Shown: positions 23,931 to 36,860 of the stretch, piece by piece | How positions within the stretch are numbered: the first letter of the stretch is position 1 | Layout: every line of letters starts with the position of its first letter | Source of the DNA: Epiperipatus broadwayi | Lineage: Eukaryota > Onychophora > Udeonychophora > Euonychophora > Peripatidae | NCBI GenBank assembly: GCA_028023455.1 | Contig: JAQFVV010000021.1 | Coordinates: 2,995,351-3,059,350, forward strand | DNA length: 64,000 nt | Reading direction: 5' to 3' | Notes under the pieces: model-generated | What the model was told of the DNA's origin: nothing | Database searches by the model: none | The model's input: the letters and a program-made list of their open reading frames with translations, nothing else | Translations under genes and position numbers: made by a program

Positions 23931-24525
23931 TGTAAGCAATCAGTTTTTAATGCAATGATCCTCTTTATTCCTGAATTCAGCATTCTCTTTCTGAAAGATT
24001 CTTTTTGTTTAATCAGACATTTTAGAATATTATAATTATTAAAAAAGCTAAATCCTAAATGCATGGAAAAATATATTATTAGCAATCACTATAAGGCTGT
24101 ATTTATTATGCATTTTGGTTCTATCTCTTTAATTATTAGGTTTACTTTTATCCAATTATCTCAACGAATTCATTTAGACTCATTGATTTGACCTTTGATC
24201 TAAAAATATAGAGAACACATTTTCATAAATATTTTTATCAATAAATATTTTTAGTAATAATATTTAATAAAATATCTTACACAAATTTATATAACAGGTG
24301 TTTGGAAAAAGACCACATCTGCATTAAAATATATCATTGAAGATTATTTCAGATCTGGCTTTTAACATTACGTCACGGTCAACGGTAAGAAAGGAAGATT
24401 AAAAATGTTCTCAAGTTGTTTCATATTATTATTAATAATGAAATATTAAAGGCAACTTAATACCACATCATTTTAATTTAAATGATTTTTAAAATATATA
24501 CAGTATATACAATACAATGCAGTTT
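23931..24525. other. Interval with no recognised feature
   Basis: A/T-rich sequence without named motifs. Confidence 0.5.
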
Positions 24526-25150
24526 TATTGGTTTCACTAGAGAAGCAATAATTCTTTTTTCTCATCACATTTACACCACCTACTGTAAGTTTTAGTAATC
24601 AATAGATTTTACTAACTGGCATAAATGTAATGAGAAAAAATGCTGCTTTTTAGCATAATGTAAGTTGACATCATGTGATGTTATGGATTTATATCAATTC
24701 CAGATGGGAAATAGGTATGCCTACATTTGTCAAAAAACTAAGAACACCATAATGTGTAGATACTTAATTAATTTCATATCTATATAATTATACAAACATG
24801 TTGGTTTACAATGAAAATATTAAGTTTTTAAATTTGGCCTAGTATTTTGAAAGTAAAATAAAAAGGATAAAGTAGTTATTAGAGAAAAAGTGCATTCGAT
24901 CCAAAAGATCCAGGTATGCTGATCCAAGATCTAAAGCTTCTTACTGATGAAAGCTAAAAGCTAGAAACTTTCTGGGATATTGGATAGGACAATACTGGAT
25001 AGGGATTTATTAAGCAATAAAATCTGCCATCTATTCATTATTAAAATTTACACCAGGTAGCACAAATTTGAGAAAAAAATTTGCTGCTGAACAACATTGA
25101 GTAAGTTGATGTCATATGATATTTAATTGGATTTTATAAACTGAATAAAT
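24526..25150. repeat. Family C-related fragments
   Basis: 24545-24690 has CATTTACACCACCTACTGTA and an inverted CATAAATGTAATGAGAAAAA; 24895-25130 has GATCCAAGATCTAAAGCTTC, TTACTGATGAAAGCT, AGCTAGAAACTTTCTGGG and a second TTTACACCAGGTAGCACAAA block. The TGATGAAAGCT box is the family C landmark. Boundaries are uncertain. Confidence 0.5.
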
Positions 25151-26040
25151 TACCTTTTTTAGCAACTTTTTGTGGATTTCTTTTTTATATAATTTAGGCC
25201 AGCTTTATGCTACCTGCAAAATATTGCCATACCATACAAATGCACACAGTTAGTAAAGCCAGTTTTGTTTACAAGTAGCTCACTTATAAATAACCTAAAT
25301 AGACACCCAAAATTAGTTGATAAATAAGAATTTAGCTATTCTTAGATAAAAAGTTAAACAGTCAAATCTCTATCACTCAGTATTCAGAAATATGTTTTCT
25401 TCACTGTTTTTATTTAAAGGGTTGTTGGGAAGGTATTTGCCTGGAGAGACCTATGAAAAAACTGTTTGACCTTTTACTTTGTAAATTGAATTTATATGTG
25501 GTATTTGATGACTTACCGTGAGTTTGAAACCAGATAAATAAACTTCATCACTTGTTTTCCAACTGAACAATAAATATAAAAAGAGTATTGGGTCTACAGT
25601 CCTCTAACATCATCTTAGAAGTGGAATTTTAGCTATTAGTATTAAATATGTAAATGAGTTGTTTAAATATTCTAGAGTTTATTTAGAATATTTCAGTTTT
25701 AAAACCAGTTAAGCCATGTATGTCTCAAAGTACCATGCACAACTTTTGAGACTTTTTCTATGACATGTTTAATTCATGATTATACTAGTATAATAATATA
25801 AAATTTACATCACTTTTTTATGTATTTTAGGTTAAATATAATGTTTGTGATTTTTTTTTTTTTTGCAATTTTTTTCCATTTATGATGAGTAAATTTGTGA
25901 GGCTTACTGCTAAAAAAAGTGTATTCATGCCTCTTGTATAATATTTGAACCATTAGTTATGGTCTATGCTTTTTGTATTATACCATAAGTCATTGCATAT
26001 ATATATATATATATATATATATGATCAATAGATGGTGTTT
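25151..26040. other. Interval with AT run, no recognised gene
   Basis: Contains an (AT)n run at about 25997-26022; otherwise unrecognised. Confidence 0.5.
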
Positions 26041-26059
26041 TACCAAGACCACCGAACAA

Positions 26060-26245
26060 GCGTATATTTGTTTACATAAACACCAAAAGAGTCAGAATTC
26101 ACTATCTCTTTTGTTTGCTCCACCTTCAGATCAGCTGATTTCAAGATAATTTGCTATCATCAGTGAAGGATAGGGCTAGAAACCAGATCTAAACACTGAC
26201 TCCAAGCATTTATGCAACAAGTTTCTATCAGTTTGCAAGCATGAA
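26060..26245 (-). repeat. Family B/C-related fragment
   Basis: Contains TGCTATCATCAGTGAAGGAT, GGGCTAGAAACCAGATCTAA and CCAAGCATTTATGCAACAAG, corresponding to the conserved boxes of families B and C in minus orientation. Confidence 0.5.
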
Positions 26246-27247
26246 TTTTACAGATACGTATATATATATTGTGCCCTTTTCTATAGGCCAGTAATAGTCC
26301 ATCTCAGTCAATTATTAAAAAATTTTAAAATTTAGAATAAGTTCTTTTAATACATTAATTATAGTTTGTCGATTATATTTTTAAAGTACAATTTAAAGCT
26401 AAAGAAAATACGTGGTATATAAAATTATATTGAATTATTTAAAAAGTAATTAAGTAAAGTTTAAAATATTGTTGCATATGGTTGTAAAAGCTGGCCATAT
26501 TAAATAACACAGCTATAATTATTAAAAGTATATTTAAAAAATTCGATTTTAATAGTTTAAAACTTATAGTTAATAAATTCTATGTTTAAATTTATAATTA
26601 TGTTTAATAATCAAAATTAATATAATATATTTTAAATATAAACTTTATGATGGTGAAAATTGTATTTAATTCTATATTTTAAATTATTTTTCCAAATTTT
26701 TATAATTATATTATTTAATATAATAAAGTGTTGCAATTTTATTAGTCTAGGCAGAGAAATAGATTGAAAATCGTCTGTCAAAGTTATTAATCATGTGACT
26801 TGTATACTTCATACTTTCACACACATGCTTGTTTGCATTTAAAGTAACAAAGTTTAAAATATTTTAAAAGTTATATTATAGAATTGGATAGAATTATTGC
26901 CTATCATAAAAGCAAATAATAATAAATATTAAGTTAACTATCATATAACATGTTTAAATGATGTAATAAAGACGAATACAGTTAATAAAAAAAAATTAAA
27001 TATTTTGTTTAAATAAAAATAGATAAATGGAATAAGTTATTAAAATTGTTTTAAAAGTTATTTTAAATGTTTAAATAGTTTTAATAAAATAATAATTATT
27101 TAAAAGTAATATTTTAAATAATATTTTAAGTTCATTACGTCATAGTATTTTATTTTCAAATATAATTCTGCTATAAACTGAAAATATGTAAATTTGTTCT
27201 CAAGTTAAAGTAAGAATCAACCAATCAAATGAGGTATTCTTACAGAC

Positions 27248-27255
27248 TATAAATA
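27248..27255 (+). promoter_or_regulatory. Putative TATA box of element X, copy 2
   Basis: TATAAATA within GACTATAAATATGAATTGC, 299 bp before the aligned methionine of the short ORF; counterpart of 12530-12537. Confidence 0.5.
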
Positions 27256-27546
27256 TGAATTGCAGAGGGTATAGAGGGAGATTAATAATGTATTGAAACC
27301 AGAGAAAGGTAAATTATAGCTATCAAAGAGATAGTATTTTTAAATTTTTATTTTAGTCAATTTTTTAGTACTTTCTTATAACTTTATCTGCAAAAAAACT
27401 AATTGATAATTTTAAAGTATTTTGCAAAAGAGAGTTTAAAAAAAAAAAATATATTTGGGAACTTCTTGAAAATGATTTTCTAAATTTTAAAAAGTTACTT
27501 GCCAGGATTATTTTATCTGAAATTTAACCCAAACTACGCAATAGAG

Positions 27547-27711
27547 ATGGATATACTACGAAATAAAATATATTTAAATTATAATACAGCTTTATTTATG
27601 CTTAACCAGAGGACTGTTCTAACTCATAAAAGAACAATACGGACATTATGCTGGAAGCTTAAACAGAAAACTATTTGCCGTCTAAAAAAAGTTGTGATGC
27701 ATTATTTATAA
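27547..27711 (+). CDS. Short ORF of element X (54 aa), unknown function
   Basis: 54 codons from the methionine that aligns with copy 1; an upstream in-frame ATG at 27499 would add 16 residues that have no match in copy 1, so the downstream start is preferred. The product is basic: the C-terminal half contains TIRTLCWKLKQKTICRLKK, ending MHYL. Copy 1 shows the same TLC-x2-L-x2-K-x3-(R/K)LK spacing. A small basic protein could bind nucleic acid, but that is inference only. No family recognised. Confidence 0.35.
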   Translation: MDILRNKIYLNYNTALFMLNQRTVLTHKRTIRTLCWKLKQKTICRLKKVVMHYL

Positions 27712-30700
27712 GCTTATCCAGGAGTTTTTTTTTTAAAAAAAGAATAAGATATTTATATCGTATGAGTTATCATAAAATATAATGAAAGAAATAGAATGTT
27801 TAGTCCTTTTTGAAGGAAAACATTTTTTTTTAAATATATATTTTACAAGAAGTAAAAAGAACTTATTAAGAAATAAAACCTATATAAAAAAATGAACATA
27901 TAGTAGATAAATAAAGGATGGATCCATGAAAATACAAATATTGTGTAAAAGTTTACCGGATAACTTAAGTTAAATTGAACAGAGTGATGCATCAGAGAAT
28001 ATTGAATAAACTTCGGGGGAATAATTCTTTAATATTACAGTTTAATAATTTTTATTCTAAACAGTAAAGACCCAGGATTATTTTCTATAAATTTTACTAA
28101 ATGGATTAATAATTATTTTTTATTTTTAAACTTTAACGCGCTTGGAGGAGAACATTTTAAAACTCTAGAGAAAATAATAAACATTTTTGGATTTTATCAT
28201 GAACTATGGTCAAGTGAAGACGTAATTATAGTTTTAAATTTTTATTTTACTAACTTAGTTAAATGTAAATTTTTCTATTTATAAGATTAGGAAAACATAA
28301 AACATTAATTTGTTAATAACATAAAATTTATAATATAATCTAATAATTTAGATAAGAATATTTTTAAATAAAACGTATGGATGTGTCTTTTCGTTTATGT
28401 ATGCAATGTTTTTCTATATCCAGTGGATGGAAGAAGCCTACTAAAAATGATGACCAGATAAAAAGGGTTATTTGGTAATAATAATAACTATTAATAATTT
28501 ATAATGTATATTTTTGTTTTCTTTAGAATGAAGTGTAAAAGTTTTAATTATATGTAACGCATTTTCATACAACATTTTAAAAAAACATTATGAGATAGGA
28601 TTGATTTGAAAATATGCATATGACGATTTTTTTTATTTTATATATTAGTGATATAATCCAACATAATAACAAATAATTATGTGATTCTTTTAGAACTTTC
28701 ATGTTATTGGATATTCAAATATTGTCTAAGTAGATTGTATATGATTAAACATATAGAATAATGAAGTAAGCAAACTTTTCTTATGGAACAGTGAAATTGT
28801 TTTAAACTATCAATGAATTTTATTTATTGTTTTGTAAATGCAGATAGTTATTTATCGATGTAAGATGTAGAAAAATCTTGAGAAATAATGTTGAGATAGT
28901 GGCTTGGAAGTACTATAGTTAGCAGGAAACCAAGATGATCTATTTTTTTAAAAAATAGGATATGATAAGGAATAGAAATAATATTTAGTCTTTATGTGGT
29001 TATCAGCATAGTTAACAAAGCCCTATGACTGATACATATTTTATTTGTACAGTGTTTTATATGTCTTTAAATATTTGATGTTTAAATAAAGCTGAAGACG
29101 TAGCTTTAACATCGTTCATGTATGAGAGGATATTAGACAGGTAAAGGTCATACCTCTTTGCACTGTGCCATGATTTTTGAGATATATTAAGAGTGATACT
29201 CTAGCTTTCTTCCTTAAATCCTATACATCTGTTTCGTTATCATTAATTCATGTAACTGCATCGTTCAGTAAGATATTTTGAAAAGAAATGATAAATAATT
29301 TAGAACTTAGGTTATGCTATCGTTTTGTATAAGATTGGTTTATTTGCTTAGAAGGAATAGAATTTATAACTTGAAATTGAAGGTCCAAAGTATCCTAAGG
29401 AAAGGAAAGAATCATAGAATATATTTTTTGAATTTATTTCAGAAATGAAATATAAATTTTGGAATAGAGTATCTAAACAAGATATTTTCTTTAAAATGAT
29501 AATTATTTTTGAATGCTTTATTATTATTTTTTTTAAGAGAAAAGTAAGTATTGCATATTTTTAAAATACAATAGTACAAAGTAAATTATATAAACAATAT
29601 GCATAGTATATTTTTGTTCATTGAATAATAGAAATATATTGATTATTACACTTATATCATACTAAAGTAAGGCTACATAAGAATGTATTATGATTTGTAA
29701 ACATCGTGTGATAAAACACTAAAATCTAGTACTGAATTTTGGATAAATATTTTATGTAACATCTTTGACTTTGCAAGATGAAATTTTTTTTTAATATTTT
29801 GAGAAATCCATACTCATTATAAAGTTAATTTTGTTTTTTTTCTTTAGAATGTTTTCCTATGAATTTTTTTTTTTTTTAAAATAAGATAGTTTAATAATAT
29901 TAATGATGAAATATTCTGCTAATAAGTAAATATATTTATAATAAGTTAACCTTAGTGAGAAACCAAATGGTAACATTTTTTTTTATATTTTGTCTTAAGT
30001 ATAAATAAAGATATAAGTAAACTATAAATTATTTTTTATATAACTTAGTAGATAAAAATGTAAGATTAAAATAAGGATATCCATTGTAAATAGTGTACAT
30101 AAATTGTTTATTTTATTTGTTGTTGTTAATAAATTTTGTTAAAATTTTTTTTTTTCAAAATTTTTGTGTCTTGATTGTTTATTTCTCCACTTCACTGCAT
30201 GAAATCACGATATATTCATAACAATTGAAACAAAAATATAATTTTGCACAAAAAGATAAACAGAGAAGTATTTTAAGAATTTTAAACATTTTATTAGTAT
30301 CCATTTAATTAAATACTCATAATTTTACATTGTTTTATTGGTCATAAATCAGTTATCACAATAGTATACTGAATTATATGCGATCAGTTGCCACACATCC
30401 TTTGTTTATCAGATTATCATATGCTACCACGTGTTTATTATATTATTACATGAAGGTAAAAGATTATATAAAATTATTTTATTATTTTATTATGGTAATA
30501 ATAATATAACGAAAAGAAAAGATATCCAGTAGTAGTTAAACAATGAAGAATATTATTATTATTATTATTATTTATTATTAGTTTCAGTGTAGTAGATTAT
30601 GACATAAAATCCCTTCTCATATTTTACTACCGTATTTTTAAATTAACTTAGAATAAACTTTATGAACCTGAGATTATTTTATTTTAGCTAGATTATTATT

Positions 30701-30820
30701 AAATAGGAGATTAAGATTTAATTATTAATTTAGTCTTAGTGAGTAGAAGTTGTTAAAGTCGTAAGAATACTATGAGTTTGTTATTTAAAATAGTAATAAG
30801 GGGGATAGTGTTCTTATGCC

Positions 30821-30854
30821 ATTGAGGTAGTATCCAATGGGATATTGGCTCAAT
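30821..30854 (+). repeat. Conserved 34-nt hairpin of element X, copy 2
   Basis: Same stem as in copy 1 (ATTGAG/CTCAAT and TAGTATCC/GGATATTG) with loop AATG instead of TGTG; both stems intact. Differences are confined to the loop and one bulged base. Confidence 0.6.
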
Positions 30855-31048
30855 GTAATCTATCTTGTCACTTGTATTTTCACTTCAAGTCTCATGAAAA
30901 TATTAAATATTTATTTAATTTATTTTTATAAACTGAACCTTATTCGTATTTTAAATTTGAGCTAGTGAAATATTTTAATTTTAATGCTGAATATTTTAGT
31001 TATTAATTATTAACCGAGATAGAACCCGTTTTATTTTATATCATATAC

Positions 31049-31346
31049 TATTCTGAAGTGAGGATGCACAAGACCGGGTTAGAATATATATATACATCCA
31101 TGGCCATAACATGGGTTAGAATTCCATCCATGTGAAACTTAAAAATTTATTTGGATTAACTTAAGTTGTTTTTAGGTAACTGATTCGTATCAAATAGACA
31201 ATAAATAAGTTAGTTGTTATTAGATAAAAGCAAAAACAAGACATTATTTAAATGCTTTTTCCTCAACACTTGGAAAATATGGTAAATGATATCTTCTTTT
31301 TTATTGTTGTAAAGCTGCTTTATATAATTTATCTTATATATTTATC

Positions 31347-31391
<45 letters not shown>
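31049..31391. other. Interval ending in an AT array
   Basis: Holds a small direct repeat (GGTTAGAAT-ATAT and GGGTTAGAATTCCATCC, with two CATCCATG copies) near 31076-31135 and an (AT)n array at 31351-31391. Confidence 0.6.
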
Positions 31392-31393
<2 letters not shown>

Positions 31394-31640
31394 ATCAAGT
31401 CATACCACATGACTTATATAGATTGCATTTACAAATATGTAAAATAAAGAAAATAAAGAGCATGCCAATACCTCTAACTAAGCTTTTTTTATGATAAATG
31501 CTACAAGAGAAGGCATTTGAAATCTTTATCTAGGATTGTCCCCAAACTGGTTTCATGCTATGGCTCTCTTCATTGAGGACCTAGGATATCAGATTCAAAA
31601 TACCAACTCAAGCTAAGCATTTATATAATACTTTTAATAA
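31392..31640 (+). repeat. Family B repeat
   Basis: Carries AAATAAAGAGCATGCCAATA, ACTAAGCTTTTTTTATGAT, CCCCAAACTGGTTTCATGCT and CTTCATTGAGGACCTAGGA in order. Confidence 0.8.
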
Positions 31641-31790
31641 CTGAAACACAGGCTTGTTATATACCTGTGGCTATATATATGTAATATAGGCTATATGAGC
31701 ACAGACTTTCACACCACCCGCCTCTCTCCACTCTATCTTATAACACTGATACACCTAAACACATATATGCTGAAAAGATACTTTTAAGAA
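31641..31790 (+). repeat. Family A terminal fragment
   Basis: Carries GAGCACAGACTTTCACACC, a CTCTATCTTATAACACTGAT block and an ACACATATATGCTGAAAAGA block, the outer part of family A, between two family B copies. Confidence 0.7.
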
Positions 31791-32158
31791 AATGATCTGA
31801 AATTTTCATATCTATATGTCTTTAAATTCAGCTCTCCAACTGAAATAATCATATGGGCCTTAATTCAGACACACCATATATTAATAGGTGTACAAATTTC
31901 ATTTAGCCAAAGGCCCAACAGCCAAACAATGATAGTAATAAAATCAAGTCAAATATCACATGACACAGTTACATTTACAAATATGTAAAATAAAGAGCGT
32001 GCTAATAGCTCTAAACAAGCTTTTTTTTTTTTTAAATGATAAATGCTACAAGAAAACGCATTCGAAATCTTTATCTATGGCTCTATTCAATGAGGAACTA
32101 GGACATCAGATTCAAAATACTAACTCAAACTAAGCATTTATCTAATTATTACTACTAT
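31791..32158 (+). repeat. Family B repeat (plus arm of inverted cluster)
   Basis: Includes outer flank CTTTAAATTCAGCTCTCCAA, then AATAAAGAGCGTGCTAATAG and the core. Forms an inverted pair with 32160-32545 across a short ATT run. Confidence 0.8.
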
Positions 32159-32159
32159 T

Positions 32160-32545
32160 ATTACTATTATTATTTGACTAAATTAAATTGCTAATACTAT
32201 TAATATATGATGCATTTGAATTAAGTTCAGCCCATATGATTATTTCAGTTGGAGAGCTGAATTTAAAGAAATGTAGATGTCTGAAAATTTTAGATCTTCT
32301 TCTTAAGAGTTAATTATTAGATAAATGCTTAGCTTGAGTTGGTATTTTGAATCTGATGTCCTAGCTCCTCATTGAAGAAAGCCATAGCTTGAAACTGGTC
32401 TGGGGGTGGGGACAATCCTAGATAAAGATTTTGAATGTGTTTTCTTGTAGTATTTATGATAAATAAAAAAACTTGTTTAAAGCTAATAGCATGCTCTTTA
32501 TTTTACATATTTGTAAATGCAAGCTATATAAAACATGTGATATAT
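32160..32545 (-). repeat. Family B repeat (minus, unit 2)
   Basis: Minus copy with TTGGAGAGCTGAATTTAAAG, CTCCTCATTGAAGAAAGCCA, TTGAAACTGGTCTGGGGG and TAGCATGCTCTTTATTTTAC. Confidence 0.8.
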
Positions 32546-32877
32546 GACTTGTATTATTATTTGGCTGTTGGGACTTTGGCTAAGTTAAATTGCTAAACCT
32601 ATTAATATATGGTGTATCTAAATTAAGTTCATGCCAATATGATTTTTTCAGGTGGAGAGCTGAATTTAAAGACATGTAGATGTCTGAAAATTTCAGATCT
32701 TCTTTTAAAGCATGAACTATTATATAAATGCTTAGCTTGAGTTGGTATTTTAAATCTGATGTCCTAGTTCTTCACTGAAGAGTGCCATAACTTGAAACTG
32801 GTTTGGGAATGGGGACAATCCTAGATAAAGATTTCGAATGCATTCTCTTGTAGCATTTATCATTAAAAAAGCTTTTA
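32546..32877 (-). repeat. Family B repeat (minus, unit 3; truncated by the next element)
   Basis: Tandem to unit 2 in the same orientation, with GTGGAGAGCTGAATTTAAAG, TTCTTCACTGAAGAGTGCC and TTGAAACTGGTTTGGGAATG. It stops inside the A-run where the TIR element at 32878 begins. Confidence 0.8.
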
Positions 32878-33868
32878 TATATACACCTGGGTCTTGTTTT
32901 ATGCAATAGATAGGTTCCACAGAAAACCTGTATTAAAAAAAACCGCCCAAAAATAGACTTAATTAACCTTAAAAAATAGGGGATAGGGTCTGTAATTTTC
33001 AGAATTTGCATAAAAGCAAAGCAACAAAGAAAAATTACTTTAAAATTCACATTACAAAAATAAACAACTAAAGTATGACTAATAAAAAATTTCAAATATT
33101 TGAAAAAAATTAATACAAGACAAACTTTTTTTACTTTTTTTATTAACTACAGTATTTAATTTTACATTTTTCATACATATTTTAATCATTACCACTAGCG
33201 TTCATTTGTAAACTGGAAATAAATCGGATTCGATGTGATGTATTGTAGCTTCTCCTTAAACGAAGTCAAGAATCTCTCAGCAATTATGCCCAGAGAAACC
33301 TGTTAGCCACTTTATTTTTATTCATGATGTGATGTACAACTAGCGCCATTTTCAGTCTTGTGCTGTGTTAATGGTTTTCTGTTTCTATATTAAAAAAATG
33401 AGATTGGAATCAAAACAAAAAAATTATACATTATCATTAGAAAGATTATTTCCAGTTTATAAAATCTTCATTTTTTATTTTAAAAATCTAAAAGATTGTT
33501 TCTTTCTGTTATATATAACAAAATATACGTTTTAAAAGTTTAAATTTTTTGAATATTTATTATGATATTTCTATATGTAAGTATAAATCTATTATTATTA
33601 TTTACTCATTAGTATAAATAGGTTATTTACATAGAAGCTAAAATTCTAAATACAGTTTCAGGCGGTATTCACGTTAACTGCCAATGTAACGTTATATTTT
33701 TGGGAAAAAAAAGGGGGATTTCAAGTGAAAATAAGTTATTAATAATTTAAATTTCTTGATATCTAATAAATATAGTGAAATATGAAAGATATTAAGTAGA
33801 AACATGAATCTTATAACTTCAAAATTGCATCAACATAATCCGCATAAAACGAGACCCAGGTGTATATA
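32878..33868. mobile_element. 991-bp DNA transposon with 27-bp TIRs, TA-flanked, non-autonomous
   Basis: Left end TATATACACCTGGGTCTTGT followed by TTTATGC; right end is the reverse complement of the same 27 bp with one mismatch. Both ends sit in TATA, consistent with TA target duplication as in the Tc1/mariner/pogo group. Inside the left end are CCGCCCAAAAATAGACTTAA and GGGGATAGGGTC; no transposase or DDE motif can be read in any frame. The minus-strand frame at 32772-33095 crosses the left terminus and is not a gene. Inserted in a family B copy. Superfamily is an inference from TIR and TA only. Confidence 0.75.
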
Positions 33869-34505
33869 CACACATAACAATCAAAGTGATAGATTCCAAA
33901 TATTATTGAAATGTACAAATGAGCTTTTATCTAGCTGCTGAAATTCACTCAACTTTTTAAAATACTAAAACGACTGTTTTTTTAGTATGCAAAATTTTAT
34001 ATCAAAATTTAACTTTAACTACAACAATTAGATGAGTGAATGTTAAATCACCCAAGATATTTAAGGCAAATTGATTTTAATCTACTGATATTTAAATTTA
34101 CATAGCAGTCATTTTAATTTGCCTTAAAATATATCAGCTGATTTACAATTTGCTCCTTTGGCTATTGGTTATCTTTCTATATAAAATCATGGTTATGCAA
34201 TAAAAAATGGCTTTTTTTCTTAGAATATTAAAATGAGTGACTTACAGCAGCTAAAGAGAAGCTTAGAGCTCGGAATTTGCTGTTTCAATTGTTATATTTG
34301 GCAAGGTAATTATCTATCATCATATATGGGGGTAAATAGCCACACATTTTGTATAATTTCACTCCATATTTACATCACATTTACATTATCTCATAAATAT
34401 GTATTACACAGAATGTAGTGGTGGTATTAGTATTGTGCGCGTACAACAGTCGAAGGATCTGTCTGTCTGAGTGTTATGCTAAAGAACAAGTCTGATAAAA
34501 GATAA
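33869..34505. other. Interval with no recognised feature
   Basis: A/T-rich sequence; the 61-codon frame at 34233-34418 has no motif and no support. Confidence 0.5.
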
Positions 34506-34740
34506 ATAAAGAAAACTTTTAGATGAAAAACCCTACCCTGACACCTGTCTGAGAAGTGCCAAAGCACAAAACCATGGTCAGGGATTTGGGGAGGGGTTCC
34601 TGACAGAGATATTTTAAGTGCTGGCTCTGGCTAAGCATTTATCACAAAGCTTGTAGAGGAATTGGCAATCCTCATTGTTTATAACTTACAAGCTTAAGAG
34701 ATAGGGGTCATGTGATCTATGACTCTTATTTTAAAAAAGT
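34506..34740 (-). repeat. Family D repeat
   Basis: Carries AGTGCCAAAGCACAAAACCA, TGGTCAGGGATTTGGGGAGG, GAGATATTTTAAGTGCTGGC, TAAGCATTTATCACAAAGCT and GGAATTGGCAATCCTCATTG. The foldback at 46925-47310 contains the same sequence in both orientations. Confidence 0.8.
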
Positions 34741-34814
34741 TATAGTTTCTTTTATATATATATATATAAGCCAATAAAAAAATCAGTAGATAGAACGGTT
34801 AGCATTATTATATC

Positions 34815-34910
34815 TATATAAATTAATACACTATACAGGTTTAAACTTGCAAATATATATATATGTAATGTATGCGGAATTCAAACTCAGACTTTCACAC
34901 GATCCTCAAT
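34815..34910 (+). repeat. Family A terminal fragment
   Basis: Only the outer ~95 bp: AATACACTATACAGGTTTAA, a short AT run, ATTCAAACTCAGACTTTCAC. It contains the ATTC(A/G)AACT block that is the reverse complement of a pol III B-box-like sequence. Confidence 0.7.
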
Positions 34911-36430
34911 ATACATTTTTGTATTATGAAGGAATTAATTTCAGTCAGAAGTAAATAAATAATACCGGTAACAAATAGCACCTTGTTGGATTTATAGTGA
35001 TTCAAATATTTATGGCTAGTAATCAATTCCTTTCTTAATAAAATACTACTAATCTTTCCTTATGTCTATATATGTGTGCGTGTATAATAAAAATCTTTCA
35101 TCATTAATTCTTTTTTCTTTTTAACTAAAATAATAATGACCCTTTAACTACTCCCGAAATATTTTTGCCTTCACTACGGTTATAACCAAGTAAATTGTTT
35201 TCTCTTGGAAAAGAGCTTATAATTTTATTTTGTTATATAATAAATTTTAAAAATTGAAGCAAATAAAAGCCTATTAAGATCAAAAATGTATTTTTATATA
35301 AAAATGTTTGTTCAAAAAAATTTTTTATCTTTCTGTATTAATAACCCAATTTTTATAAACGACTACATTAAGTTTATTTGAAAATGATAACTCAGTAAAA
35401 GCAAACGTTTAAAGTAAATGATTTCGTGTTGTAAATTTTACGGGATTATCTATATAGTTTGCAAAATAATATATTTAATTTGTTTTTGATTTTTTTTTTT
35501 TTTTTTTTTTGTAAAATGATGCGGAAAAAAGGATTATATGATAGCTAAGCATCTGGATCGTTGAGAAAATGTTTTACTTAATTAAATAAACAAACAAAAA
35601 AATTACTACATTTTTAAAAATTATGTAAATGTGTAAAAGGGTCGTTATAGAAAATACTTTTAATTATTTCTACATTTATCAGTTGTCTTTTATTCATTCG
35701 TATGTATATTTATTACTGTTTCTTCTGCAAGCGTATTGCATAATATCTTGATGACCATCTTTAAACTCAGTTAAAGATTAATATATCTACGATTATAAAT
35801 TCCAATGTGCATAACAGTATTTTAACTCCTCACTTTTTTTATACACGTATTACGAAATATATAAATATTTGTAAATTTTTTGTTCAATATTATTCTCCTT
35901 CATGAGAATAATATTGAGACGAAAATTACTTCCAAGATGCATTTCTGCAATACTAACTTTATCAGTTGGCCCAAATCATCAAATTCTTTCAAATGTCTTC
36001 ATTATTAATTATCCATTGTATTTTATTACAACTTGTTTAACAACTATACTACTCTTGTACAGCCTTAATAACAATTTATCTTCTTTTTTTGATCAAGTAA
36101 TTACAGAATGTGCGGCTGATCTGAAAGATACAATAAAACTTATTTCATAGTGTTACATATATCAAGTACATAGGTTCAAGATCTTGACTAGCTATGAATT
36201 CATACATGACTCATGTTAACTTATAACATTTAAATCATTATTTTGATTATAGCATGTGTTTTGTAAGAATGTGTGTTGTTCAGTAGCAAATCATATCCGA
36301 AAGATATCACAAACACCAAAGTTAATGTTGGAGTAGTTCTAAAACTTATTTATGTTTTGAGCATAGCAATATTGTTTGCAATGATGATTACAAATATTTT
36401 GCAAAACCAATTAATATACGATTTTTTTAC
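34911..36430. other. Interval with no recognised gene
   Basis: About 1.5 kb of A/T-rich sequence with a T22-type homopolymer near 35489-35511. The 82-codon frame at 35902-36150 has no motif and low-complexity surroundings. Confidence 0.5.
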
Positions 36431-36860
36431 AGTATAGACTTTTTATACCTGCACATGAATATGTAATATATAGGGGTTTGAACTCAGACTTTCACATGAC
36501 ACTCAAGTATCCCCACTATCTCATACTGCTGACACACTTGATCACACACATGTCAAAAAGATAAACTATCACCAATATATGTATTTCATGCTAAATCAGC
36601 ACTTGTCAGTTGGGCCAGATTATCATCTTCACACATATATACAATCAATGCTCAGCTTATATTAAGATAGCCAATATTCATACTTTAATGGACAGGCTTG
36701 TATCCACTCCACCCCACATCTCTTCAGTCATCCATCTCATTGAAAATCTGATGATGGAATGATCAAAGCTCACAATGTTGCCACCCTTCTCATCCTACCC
36801 ATGTTGACCACAAGTCACTCTGACCCCTCATGTAAAGACATAATCCATTTACATACAGAA
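36431..36860 (+). repeat. Family A repeat, near full length (~430 bp)
   Basis: The most complete single-orientation copy: TTTTTATACCTGCACATG end, GGGGTTTGAACTCAGACTTT, TATCTCATACTGCTGACACA, the CACATGTCAAAAAGATAAAC block, GTTGGGCCAGATTATCATCT, TACTTTAATGGACAGGCTTG, GAAAATCTGATGATGGAATG, and CATGTTGACCACAAGTCACT at the far end. Confidence 0.8.

Larger units (their letters stand above)
26270..31048 (+). mobile_element. Element X, copy 2 (unrecognised ~4.8 kb repeat)
   Basis: Collinear with 11546-16643 on the same strand, with the landmarks listed there. The copy is about 320 bp shorter through many small indels. Left flank is again a TATAT run. It carries its own TATA box, short ORF and 3' hairpin. 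No conserved enzyme domain is visible. Identity outside landmark blocks looks like roughly 70-75 percent by eye, so the two insertions or duplications are old. Confidence 0.75.

Noticed and set aside
32772-33095. 107-codon minus-strand frame as a transposase candidate
   Set aside because: It crosses the left terminus of the TIR element, is hydrophobic and low in complexity, and has no DDE or helix-turn-helix motif.
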